A stretch of DNA of 64,000 nucleotides from the NCBI RefSeq assembly GCF_003286085.1, contig NW_020825350.1:868001-932000 (forward strand), written 5' to 3'. Both the position numbers and the translations under genes were made by a program. This document shows, piece after piece, positions 44,111-54,806 of this stretch. The notes below the pieces were generated by a model. That model made no database searches. It was given only the letters and a program-made list of their open reading frames with translations, and was not told the DNA's origin. Position 1 is the first letter of the stretch. The number at the start of each line of letters is the position of its first letter. Origin of the DNA: Drosophila persimilis (taxonomy: Eukaryota > Arthropoda > Insecta > Diptera > Drosophilidae).

Positions 44111-47100
44111 TCAAAACTATTTACCACAGATGTGTGGTAAACCTTGGTATACCACAGGTATAAATCTAGAATTGATCTACATATGTATGTATATTATAGA
44201 GTAAGTTTAGAGTAAATTTAGACAAAAAAAAAACTTGTTTTGGATGGTACAAATACACATACATATGTACATACATACAGATGTACATAAATTTGTATGC
44301 ATGGTTCTCTTTGAGGTGCATATGTTTTCAAGGCACTGTATGACAGATCTTGTATGACAGATCCTTCGCGGGGGAAAGAAAAAAGAGGGAAAGCAAGTGG
44401 AAGAGAGGCCAGAGAGCATGTGTTTGTTAGGCATGACAACTAGATTAATCCGAAGTGCTATTCCTCGCCGTGCGACAAACAAATTTTTGATTGAAGTACA
44501 TTTTAAATGCTATTTGTTTATGTGTGCGTATATGAGGGGGCACTTCCATTATCAATGGGCAATGGGCACCACGCAAATGCTTCGTGGAACCTTTGACCAA
44601 CTGCGAGCCTAGGCCCCACCGCACCGATAACGGTCACTGCACATTTCTCTCTCTCTCACTCTTTCCTGCTCTCTTTTAAGTCTCAGCTGATATCATACGT
44701 AACTTTGACTAAGTGGTTTGTAATTCTCCGGCGGATTCCAAAGTCCGGCATCCATGTACATCCATGTGACAAAGCGAAACAAATACGATAACTACGAGGG
44801 AAACAATGCCCTGCCCTGTTCTGTCCTGTTCAGCCAAACGGCGCCCTCTGCCGCTATAGCATAATCAATATACATACATATGTACATACATCTGTATGTA
44901 TATGTAAATATGTACATATGTATGTACAATTGTATGTGTGCCTCTGCCTGATAAGCTGTAAGCCAGACGAGAAGATCGCGCGTTATCCACTGGTATGCGA
45001 AGGGGCTGATTCCAAAGTCCAGATCGAACACTGTCGTCATGACTTGTTTATGTTGTAACCATGCCCAGGTGCTGCCTTCTGTCGATTGCCTATCGCCCAT
45101 TGGTCTGGCCGTGGCTGTGGGGTCTGGTGCTGGGGCCTGTGGCCTGTGGCCTGTGGCTCGGGATCGAGTGACGATTTCCAGATATCGACAATTAATAAAC
45201 AATGTACATATGGAGGTAAATACCATTTCTAAACAAAAAGCTAACATTTCTAAACCGCACTATAGGAAGTAAAAAAGTACATATATACATATGTATGTAC
45301 ATATGTAATCGATGATTTCGGAATGCTTTTTCTACAGAGAACTAAACTCTGAGTATATTATCATTGCAACCATTTCAGAATGTCTTCTGATTACATCAGC
45401 TATGGGAAAAATCCATTAAAGATCTAAGAGAATGAGCAATAATACGCTAATACTGTCTCATATAGCTGTTTAGCAGAGAACCAGGCCATATAAACAGGCC
45501 ATACATATGTACATATGTACATACAAATTATTTATTATAGTATTAATTATAGGCCATATTTTGAACATATTTATGCACATTTTATGTACATAAATACATA
45601 TTTAAGTACCTATTGCTTTCCGTTATCACAGACAAGAAATGTCCGTCCGTTTGTATTTTCGCAATGTTGTTTTTAAACCCGATTTCCATAGAATTTTTTT
45701 GCCTAGGCATACTCTATATATAGAGTGGGGGAAGCATTCAAGTAATAGTACTCGTAATGATATTGTACTTTGCGGACTTTGAATCAGCGGCATGAGTGGG
45801 TATACGAAAGGCGAATGAGTCGTTGGTTTATTTCATTAAATTTGTATTTTTTTTTTTCGTATTGCTTTGCAGATAGATTGTGTCTGGCTGATAAGAGTGT
45901 TTAAATACTCTTTTATTATTTTTTTTTGCTTCATTCATTTAATGCCTTTGTTTTATAAGTGTCGCCTGTTATCGTTATGGAGGCATAAGCCTTTAAGCCA
46001 CTTATTAAACATTGTTCGCTCAGCTTATCGCTTTTTAGTGACACAGAAATGCCTGAAACTCACTTATGTACATATGTACATATATCTCTCAATCTGTTAT
46101 AAAATCCAGAAAGTATTGGAAACTTCCTTGAGTTCGCTTGGATATACAATGTACATACGCCAAGCTCCTTGATGTTGTGTGACTCTACTCTGGTTCTGGA
46201 CTAGCAATTTGCATGACATTGCATATAAAAAATCAATTTATTGTGAGGGAAGGATTTTTGGGGAGCTCTCAGAAAGAAAAGGACGCTTCACCAAGATTCG
46301 GTACCTAGAGCAAGCCAAGCCGACGTTAGTTCAATTGAAATTGCATCGAATGTCCCACAGGCTGCACTGAGCGTCTGTCATTTGGGAAGAAGAGTACGGG
46401 GGGGCCTGTGTGCTCTGCTTAAGTATTAAAATTAATTCGTCATAGTGCAAAAACACGCCAATGAACAAAAGGAACGGAACAGCCAGCAGAAGCAAAGTCA
46501 TCCGGCAGTTTGGACTTTGGACGCTCTACGTGATGTAGTCGTCGTCTGGACGGGCGGGCGATGACGACGACAGCGACGACAACTCCCGCGGCTGTGTGGC
46601 GCTGAAAAAATTCGATGCGACGCGTCGGCTCTGGAGCGCGTGTTTTATTTGAGCGAAGATGGAGGAAACAAGAAACACAGGCGAATAAGATTCAAATATA
46701 ATTCATTGACTAAATTTAGACGGGACCAAAGACCAACTCTTGGGCATACGTCATGGCATGTCATGGCGTGTGGTTAAATGTGCAGGGTAGAGATGGACGG
46801 CGACTGAGGCATGGACCAACACGGCAACGAAACTAGAATATTCCAGTCCACGCGAAGACGAGCTCGCAGCGACATTCACACACGTACATACATACATAAG
46901 TATGTATGTACATATCTTCAGTCAGAATTTTTAATTTTATTATCATTTAAGAGTCAATAATAAAGCTTATTGGAGATACTCGTACAACGCCAAGAACGAA
47001 AAGCAAGACCGTCATATCTCTGAAGTGCTTTATCAAATGATATATTTTTGTACCATTAAAAGCTTATAACTTCATTTGAGAGTTAATAATAAACATAATA

Positions 47101-47483
47101 AACGGTCTGCAAGTACTCTGAATCGGTGATCGTCATACATATTGACGAGATCTTCGGCTATCAAACAAAACAATTTTTTCCTCGCCCGACCACAAGGTAA
47201 TCCTTCACATTTGGGAAGTGCCGCCAAAAGGTCCACCATGCCAAAAAACATTAAAAGTCAATAAAATCACATTTCCACATAATTCTTTCCCGATACAAAT
47301 CTTTCTAAATTTATTGAAAGCCAATTAATTAAATCATTTGAGACTTTGTTGTGAAAACCGAGGGGACTGAAGCTGGTTTTTTTCAGTTTCAGTTTCAGAT
47401 GGGGATCAGGCTCGCTGGGATTTTCTGTTCATTTCCCACATCAGCTCCAGTTTGTGTACAGTGTCCGGTTCCATAGCAGTGCC
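44111..47483. other. Gene-poor interval
   Basis: TACATATGTA-type tracts are dense (44185, 44260, 44870–44930, 45280, 45505, 46065, 46890). A GAC/GTC-rich segment near 46525–46590 could be a 5' UTR or regulatory stretch. ORFs such as 44792–45247 have no domain. No gene is supported. Confidence 0.5.
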
Positions 47484-47936
47484 ATGTACTGTCCCCGTAT
47501 AACCAAGCCACAAGCCAACGATAATCGCCCCCAAGCCAAGCCCAAGCCTAAGCTCGAATCCAACCAGCGCCCTACCACATACTACAGTGGGTCCGACCCC
47601 CGTCTCGAGCAACTAGTCGTCTACCGGTCCCTGCTCGAGCACTTGCTGGACCAAAAGATACACTATGACCGGGAACGGGAACTGGAAGAACAGCGTCTGG
47701 AGCGGTTTCGGCGCGAGGGCCTCAACGAGCGCAGCCTGATGGTACAAGAGCGGGTTCTGAAGAAGACTCAGGCCATGCTCCCAGGCATTGTCTTTAAGAT
47801 GCGCAACGAGGTGGATAGGCTGCAGCGCCTCCTGGAGACCGACCAGCAGCAGCTGAGGCAGCTGGATCTGGAGCTCTTCGATCAGTGCCAGCAGCTGGTA
47901 AGCGCCTCGAAGCAGAGCCTAGACCACCAGCTCTGA
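47484..47936 (+). CDS. Tubulin-specific chaperone A (TBCA)-like protein
   Basis: Single-exon ORF, 150 aa. After a basic, Gln/Pro-rich N-terminal extension of about 40 residues, the protein DPRLEQLVVYRSLLEHLLDQ follows the TBCA pattern (DPRLRQLxIKTGVVKRLxKE), with a second helix LVQERVLKKTQAMLPGIVFK-like and a third helix to the end. TBCA binds beta-tubulin in the folding pathway as a three-helix bundle. The extension and divergence suggest a fast-evolving paralogue of the canonical fly TBCA. ATG 47484 is the first in frame; the frame upstream has only GTG. Confidence 0.8.
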   Translation: MYCPRITKPQANDNRPQAKPKPKLESNQRPTTYYSGSDPRLEQLVVYRSLLEHLLDQKIHYDRERELEEQRLERFRREGLNERSLMVQERVLKKTQAMLPGIVFKMRNEVDRLQRLLETDQQQLRQLDLELFDQCQQLVSASKQSLDHQL

Positions 47937-49471
47937 GACTCTGAAACCTGGATCGATTCCCTCTCGAAATATTCAGTCGATGAGCTGCCAAATTCAAATG
48001 TGTACCGGAATGTAAACCAAACCCAACCCAACCTCAACCTTCATTTGATTAGAAATAATCCGCCCAAATATAGTATACACAAAGTTGAAAAGAAGAAAGA
48101 TGGGGCTGGTGGTTCTTAAGGATGGTATGGTTCCTTCGGGCTCTGTCAGCGGCGGAATTTCCTTGTCCAGTGGTTCGCTGTTTGTTAGTTTCTTGTGCAT
48201 TTTTGTATCCCCAAAAATTGAGAGATGTTGGCAATTTTCAAGGCAGCCCAGGTTGGACCCCACAGCGTCTGCTTGATGGAACAAGCAAGCAATATCATCT
48301 TCGATATTTATTCCTCTCCACAGTAAGAATGTTTAAATTCCAATCAGGAAATGATATTAGACCTGCCTGAAAGTATGCTAGGAAATATATCAAAATCCCT
48401 CTGGGAAAAGTGAAAGTGAGTTTACTGTTAATGAATAGTTTAAGGTTTATAGAACCTGGTTGGCTCAAAAACGAGCCAAGCCAAGCTCATTTCCAACGTT
48501 CCTTCTTAAAATTCATATATGAAATGTTATCGGAGAAAGTCCACCTCCTGAATGCACTCTGAAATACATATGTATTGGCCACGAGACAGACGTGTTCGCG
48601 CTTTTTTAATTTAAAATCGTTATTTCTATACATACATTTGTATAGGTGTATTGGCCGCACGCCAGACCCTACTTTGCCTATCAACTGAACGCCAGACCCT
48701 ACATGGCATTTATTACGAACCCAGTCACATGCCAGACTCGACTTGGCCTCCGCATAGCCCGACGAGCAACTCTTTGAGAGGGGTATGAGAATAATGAATC
48801 AAAGAGAGGCACAGGGTGGAGTGAAGCAATTAGTCCACAACAAGTCCACTCAATTTAATTTTTAATGCACATTGATGTGCTCTCTTCCCACATGTCCCTG
48901 TCTTTCTCGCTCCCGCTTGTTCGACTTGGGGGCCTCCTCCCTCCTCTTTTCCATCTCCCTCTAACACTCGTTTGGCTGAGGCGCTTCCGTTGGTCCGTTG
49001 TCTTGATATTTATTTATTTTATTTCTCGTTTCTTTTGTTTTGCACATCTTTTTTGTGCGGTGACCTTGATAAATGTGCTTTGGGTGGTAAATGCTGCTGT
49101 GTCATGAACAGTGGGGCAACTTCCGTTTGGACTGCTTATATTTTCAGTTGGGATGCTCTTAAGTGATCAATCTGTGATCTGTGATGGATTCTGCACTGTT
49201 TCCCCATCATATCCCCAAGCGGCAACTGGATAACTATGGGTGTCTGCCGTCTACCGCTAGAGGGCCCGGCTATGAGCCTGCGCCCTTTTTGGAATATTCC
49301 AACAAATAAATAAATGAATATGGATACACGTCAGAACGTGACGTGACCCTGCGAATCGGGGCATCTGCTCCATTCTTATTCCGACGCTGACACAACCTGA
49401 CCGAGTAGTCGCCTGCCAAAGCTTGTCGAGAATAGGCCTGATCTGGTCCGTTCCGAGTAATCAATTAATAA
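47937..49471. other. Intergenic region
   Basis: Near 48655–48750 there are three diverged copies of a CGCCAGACCCTAC-type motif. 48890–49130 is pyrimidine-rich. No gene is seen. The promoter of the first MAPEG gene should be near its right end. Confidence 0.5.
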
Positions 49472-50033
49472 ATGGACAACAAGACATTGGCCACTCCCAT
49501 TACCGGGCCCATGCGCCTGGCACTGCTGGACAGGTCGAATCCCGTGTTCGCCTGCTACCTGGTCTGGATGAGTTTGCTGGTGCTGAAAATGCTGTGCATG
49601 TCGCTGCTCACAGCCCGCCAGCGGATGAGGACCAAGACCTTTGCTAATCCCGAGGATCTTCGCCTCCCCAAGCTCAGCGAGGTGCGATTCGGAGATGCCC
49701 ATGTGGAGCGAGTGCGTCGGTAAGTAAAGGTAAGCTTCTCCGACTCCCCCCCAAAGTAATCGCATTTGACTGTATTGCAGTGCTCATCGGAACGATCTGG
49801 AGAATGTGCTGCCGTTTATGTTAATGTCCCTGGCCTATGTGGCCACTGGGCCGCATCCGATGGTTGCACGGCTGGTCATACGCATCGGGGCAAGTGCCAG
49901 AGTGCTGCATACCATGGTCTACGCTTTCGTCCCGGTTCCCCAGCCGGCCCGGGCCCTAGCATTCTTCACCACCTTTTTAATCACCTGCTTTGAGGCGATC
50001 TATGTGCTCGTCTGCTGTATCAAGTATATCTAG
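49472..50033 (+). CDS. Microsomal glutathione S-transferase-like (MAPEG) protein 1
   Basis: Exons 49472–49719 and 49781–50033; 166 aa. It is an MGST1-type MAPEG membrane enzyme that conjugates glutathione to lipophilic electrophiles. It shows four hydrophobic segments (about 25–47, 85–103, 120–135, 140–160) and the signature HVERVRRAHRNDLENVLPFM (the ERVRRxHxNDxEN motif). The intron interrupts this motif at the same place as in its downstream neighbour, supporting tandem duplication. Donor CG|GTAAGT and acceptor TTGCAG are standard. Confidence 0.9.
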
Positions 50034-50272
50034 ACGCAAATAGCCCGACGGGCCATTAAGTAGTGACCCCTTCCATCTCACCCCTCCCATGGCCACAGAA
50101 AACGATCCGCTCAACTATATATGATTCGACGCAATTCGTAGCCAGTTTGACCACTTCTATGCGGCCTGGCCTGTGATGAGTGGAGCTGTGAGCCGTCACT
50201 AGATGAGCAGTCGCTCTAGTCTGCTCCAATCGAACGCACCTCACCAAACGCTCACCTCCGATAGCTCCCAAG

Positions 50273-51008
50273 ATGTCCACCAATAGCAGTACCATGCCGA
50301 TGACGCCCCCCAAGGAGCTGTTCAACCTGGATAATCCTGTCTTCTGCTGCTATCTCTTTTGGGCCACGGTGCTGGTGGTCAAGATGCTGCTCATGTCGCT
50401 TTTGACTGCCGTGCAACGCTTCCGCTTCAAGGTAAGAGGGATCGCAGCGTTTCCCGCTGCAGTTGCTCAAGCATCATCGACTATTCACAGCTTCTGGGTC
50501 TGGTTCCATTGGGAATGAGGCGAAAGGTAAAGTCATCATAACATTCATAACCGGTTTGGGGATACGTGGTCGAACGTTCTGAAAACTAAGGGTGTCTGGT
50601 TCTCTGCCTTACAGATATTTCCCAACCAGGAAGACCTCTTCTTCAAGAACACGGAGGTTCAGTTTAATGATCCACATGTGGAGCGCGTACGCAGGTAGGT
50701 GCAGTCCAGTACAGTCACTCCCTCATCCATAATTTCCTCAATCGATCTACTGCAGAGCCCATCGCAACGACATGGAGAACATCTTGCCATATTTCATCAT
50801 GGCCCTGATCTACATAAGCACCAATCCGGATGCAACAGTGGCCTGCAATCTGTTCCGAGTGGCCTCCTTGGCCCGCATAGTGCACACCCTGGTCTACGCC
50901 GTGTATCCTGTGCCGCAGCCATCCCGGATAATCGCCTTTGGCTGCATGCTTCTCATTACTTTTTACATGGCCGCAGTTGTCGCCTTGCGCACCCTTAGCT
51001 TTATCTGA
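50273..51008 (+). CDS. Microsomal glutathione S-transferase-like (MAPEG) protein 2
   Basis: Exons 50273–50431, 50615–50694 and 50756–51008; 163 aa. It has the same fold and signature (HVERVRRAHRNDMENILPYF) as the gene 240 bp upstream, with 11 extra N-terminal residues and an additional intron after RFRFK. An optional 36-nt exon (50491–50526) sits in that intron. Tandem paralogues of this type are known on the D. melanogaster X. Confidence 0.9.
50491..50526 (+). other. Candidate 36-nt micro-exon in MAPEG gene 2
   Basis: It is flanked by acceptor TATTCACAG and donor AAAG|GTAAAG, is phase 0 at both ends and would insert LLGLVPLGMRRK in the cytosolic loop before IFPNQEDL. The loop is where MGST1 family members vary. 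Confidence 0.5.
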
Positions 51009-51164
51009 CTCTAGCGCATTCCTCTCCTCATCTCTCTGTATTAGACAAAAACTCATTCGGCATGAGCAGATTTGGCTCTTTCAATTAAATTACGACTATA
51101 ATAATTATCATGAGATGCAACAGAAACAAACAGTGGGAAGGGGGGGCTGGGAGGATAGAGTTGT

Positions 51165-51485
51165 TTAGATGTTGAAGCCGGCGTCGCGCATGCACTTCTT
51201 ATGCGCCTCAATCAATTCAGTGCAGTTCTCCTCGCCGCGCTCTACCATGCTGTTGAATGGAGAAGAGAGCTCATTAGAAGTGTTGCGTCATCATAGCAGC
51301 CTGTAGGCACATCTGCATAGGTGCACTCTGAACGCTTACCACTGGTCACGTGCCCGCTTGGTCTCGGGACAGGCGCAGCATGCCTTGCACTTGGGTTTGG
51401 CACCAGAGGCGGCATTTGTCGCGGCGACGGGTTCTGATGCAGCGGCTTGAGCGACTTCGACTCCCTTGGATGTGCTGCTGCCCAT
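51165..51485 (-). CDS. Cox17: Cytochrome c oxidase copper chaperone Cox17
   Basis: Exons 51485–51340 and 51249–51165 (minus), phase 2, 76 aa. It delivers copper to Sco1/Cox11 in the mitochondrial intermembrane space. The copper-binding [18 protein letters not shown] holds the essential Cys-Cys pair, and the twin CX9C helices end with [19 protein letters not shown]. The N-terminus is Ala/Ser-rich. An acceptor-like TTCCTCAG sits two bases before the ATG, suggesting a 5' UTR intron. Confidence 0.94.
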
Positions 51486-51975
51486 TGCTGAGGAAATTGT
51501 GTATGTCTGGACAGGCCTTGATACACTAGAGTGTGAATGGAGGCTTACTTTCGCTTTCGGTGTCCGTTGTTTATGTAATAAAACTTACGGTTCAAGATAG
51601 AGGCAGATATTTCACCACAATTGTGTTTGTCGCCGAATTCAAGTTCACGCACACTCAAACAGTTGAATAGAATGCTGAACAGCTGATGCATATCGATATC
51701 TACCTACCGATAGGTATGGTGCTCTGAAACAATCAGTATTGTAAAAGACCCAAACTCAATGGCAGCTACACTTGGTTTTAATTCGATTTAGCTAAATTAT
51801 TAGGGTTCCACCATGTGATCTTTACGGCTCTTAGAATGTTTTTATATCAGGTAAAAAGGTATTTGCGTTTCTACAGCACCCATTAGCTGCTGCCAGTCGG
51901 CGTGTACTTGCTCGGCAGATATATAACATCCAAAACTAAATGTATTTATATTTTTTGTTTTATTTAACTAGTTTA
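51486..51975. promoter_or_regulatory. Cox17 upstream region with DRE
   Basis: A perfect TATCGATA lies at 51691–51698, next to a CTACCTACCGATAGGTA partial palindrome, about 210 bp upstream of the Cox17 start. The remainder toward 51975 includes the Tma16 3' end; no gene. Confidence 0.55.
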
Positions 51976-52650
51976 CTATGCCGTCTCCATCTTTTCATCC
52001 GTCTTACTGCTTTTAACCTCTTCTCCCTGCTTCTTTAAGCGTTGTAGCATGTTATGCGAGACAAGATCTAACTTTAAATGCTGAACACTCAGGGCACTGC
52101 CATCCCAATCCCGTAGCATTTTCAATTTGAGCGGATCGCACAGGTTCAGCAGCTCTGCATTGGAGAAAACCCAGTTAAAATGTTTCTTTAACACCATTAG
52201 AAAATGTTATGCTTGCCCATTCCGCCGCTCTGGTACTCGTTGCGCTCCTTTTCAAGTGTAATTGTAATGACGTCTTTGCGAGCCGCATGTTGGTTGGCGC
52301 GATGCTTCCCAATCGACTGCTTCAGGGCAATCTGCGCCAGTTCCTCGTCGAAGCGTTGCAAGTAGAGGGCTATCAGGTCCTCGAACTCCTGGGGACTGAG
52401 TGGAGCGGTACGTTCCTCTGCGATGTGGCCCAAGAACCAGGTCAGCTTTTCGCCCATGATGTTGCTTTTGATGGCATGGCCCAAGCGCACTTTATGTTTG
52501 TTGTTTTGACGACGCGCCTTCTTGCCCAGGGCCTTGGTCTTGCGACTATTTGGGTGTTTGCATTTCTCCAGCTCCTTGCGTAAGTTAGTCTGTGCAAGGG
52601 GAATATAATTATGATGATCTACTAAGATCTATTTCTAAGAAACTTGCCAT
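51976..52650 (-). CDS. Tma16: Translation machinery-associated protein 16 homolog
   Basis: Exons on the minus strand: 52650–52648 (the ATG alone), 52589–52217, 52154–51976; 184 aa. It matches TMA16, a pre-60S ribosome-associated factor: KHPNSRKTKALGKKARR, GEKLTWFLGH, FEDLIALYLQRFDEELAQI, then LLNLCDPLKLKMLRDWDG. Both introns (58 and 62 nt) start with GC, not GT: ATG|GCAAGT and ATGG|GCAAGC, ending GCACAG and ATGCAG. No GT donor preserves the frame, and the GC donors restore family sequence exactly across both joins (MTNLRKELEK and GGMELLNLC). It is head-to-head with Dbt. Confidence 0.88.
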
Positions 52651-53081
52651 TTTTATGCAGAAAGAACTGTGTTCACGTTTTATAGGGGTCAGTGTTGATA
52701 AGTGCTTGAAGAAAGGCACATGTACAATCGATCAGCTGGTGGTGGGGAAAACTGTTTAGCCCACCAAGGCAAAAGACTGTTTTAAATTAAAATTTAAAAC
52801 AAAATTTGATTTTCAACGGATTTTAAAATTTTGCAGTGTGCAATGCAATTAACAGAAATTTAAATTCTTGTATAGAGATTTTGAATACATAAAAATGCTC
52901 TTATGCAGTTACATGTCCACCATCGATCGATCATCTATTATGCATATCTATTATCGATAGTGCCAGTGATAGGCCAGCTCTATCTAGAACCATCTGTTGT
53001 CTGTGTTGTCGCCAAAACACGATCAGCCAGGACAATTCTAATCATTTCCAGAATCCTTTATTCGCTCCCGAACGCAGCTAA
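52651..53081. promoter_or_regulatory. Bidirectional Tma16/Dbt promoter with DRE
   Basis: A 431-bp head-to-head interval with TATCGATA at 52952–52959 and CATCGATCGATCAT at 52921. Shared DRE control of two housekeeping genes is plausible. Confidence 0.6.
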
Positions 53082-54806
53082 ATGGCAACACACCTGCTCC
53101 GAAATGGAGCTTCCAGCTGGCTTCTCAAGAACTATCTTTCCCGCCACCAAACAGTGAGTAGATCCAACCAGATTTCCACTTGTTGCTGCCGTCCTCTATT
53201 TTCCCTCCAGCGCCGCGCACACAAGATAGTGTTATGTAATCAACTCCGCATACTCACAACAGTGGCCCGAGCGAGAGGGCTATAGTGTGTTGTTTTACAA
53301 GTCATAATGCGTGCTGCACGTTTCTAAGTGGTGTTCGTATTTTTTTTTTACAGCTAAAGCGCTGCCTGCATGTGACTCCTAGCCTGGACAAGACTGTTTC
53401 CTTCAATCTGAGCGACATCGGCGAGGGCATCCGCGAAGTGACGGTTAAGGAGTGGTTTGTCAAGGTGGGCGACACCGTCGAGCAGTTTGACAATCTATGC
53501 GAGGTTCAGTCAGACAAAGCCTCGGTGACCATTACCAGTCGCTACGATGGCAAAATCACTAAAATCCACCACAGCATCGATGAGATCGCATTGGTGGGCA
53601 AGCCCCTGCTGGACTTTGATGTGCTCGACGAGGAGGGTGACGAGAATAGCACTGAATCCTCCTCTTCTTCCTCCGATAGCTCCTCCAGCGAAGCGGAGGC
53701 TGCCAAACCTTCAGCAGGCGAGGCTGTTTCCATTAATGGGGGCCGCGTCATCACCCCAGCCACTCCCGCTGTTCGTCGCCTGGCCAAGGAACATCAGCTG
53801 GACCTAGCCAATGTGCCGCCTACTGGCAAAAACGGACGCGTTCTCAAGGGCGATATACTGGAGTATCTGGGGCAGGTGCCTCCCGGCACAAATATCCCTC
53901 ATCCTACTATTGCCGCTAAGCAGCAGTCTCAGGTAGCCAGAACGACTGCTGGTACAGCAGCTGGCATTCCCGCCGATCGTGTGGAGGTGCTAAAGGGTGT
54001 GCGCAAGGCCATGCTCAAGGCGATGACCGAATCCCTGGTGAGTGGAGGAGCCATCCCTTTCAATTCTTAAAGACAATGACATGATATACCCATACTTTCT
54101 CCCTGGTCAATAGAAAATTCCGCACTTTGCGTACAGCGATGAGATCGACATGTCCAATTTGGTGCAGTTCCGGGCCCAGCTGCAGGCAATGGCCAAGGAG
54201 AGCGGTGTGCCCAAGCTCACGTTCATGCCGTTCTGCATTAAGGCGGCCAGCATCGCTCTGACAAAGTATCCGATTGTTAACAGCTCTCTGGACCTGGCCA
54301 GCGAGTCACTTGTCTACAAGGGGGCACACAACATAAGCGTGGCCATCGACACGCCCCAGGGCCTGGTGGTGCCGAACATCAAGAATTGCCAATCGAAGAA
54401 CATCATTGAGATAGCCAAGGACCTGAATGCTCTGGTGGAGCGAGGACGCACTGGCTCGCTGACACCCACGGACTTTGCCGACGGCACATTTTCCCTGTCC
54501 AACATTGGCATTGTGAGTAGGAGGTAGATTTCTCCAATGTATAAGGCTGTTGAATACTAAACTTTCTTACAGATTGGCGGCACCTATACGCATCCCTGCA
54601 TTATGGCGCCCCAGGTTGCCATCGGTGCCATGGGCCGAACCAAGGCTGTGCCGCGCTTCAACGATAAGGACGAGGTGGTCAAGGCACAGATCATGAGCGT
54701 CAGCTGGTCGGCCGATCATCGTGTCATCGACGGCGTCACCATGGCCAGCTTCTCGAACGTTTGGAAGCAGTATCTGGAGCAGCCGGCTCTCTTCCTGCTG
54801 CACTAA
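53082..54806 (+). CDS. Dbt: Branched-chain 2-oxoacid dehydrogenase E2 (dihydrolipoyl transacylase)
   Basis: Exons 53082–53153, 53354–54037, 54114–54512 and 54573–54806, all phase 0; 462 aa. It is the mitochondrial core of the complex that oxidises valine, leucine and isoleucine keto acids. The N-terminus is a basic transit peptide ([19 protein letters not shown]). The lipoyl domain [19 protein letters not shown] has the lipoylated Lys79 in VQSDKAS. A Ser/Glu linker follows, then the E1/E3-binding [15 protein letters not shown]. The catalytic domain begins [15 protein letters not shown] and ends with SADHRVIDG (His434, Asp438). A short open stretch with acceptor TCCCTCCAG at 53211 may be an alternative exon. 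AATAAA lies near 55153. Confidence 0.95.

Noticed and set aside
53211..53282. Extra Dbt exon after TCCCTCCAG
   Set aside because: The acceptor is good and the frame is open, but no donor with matching phase was found, so it is not included in the CDS.
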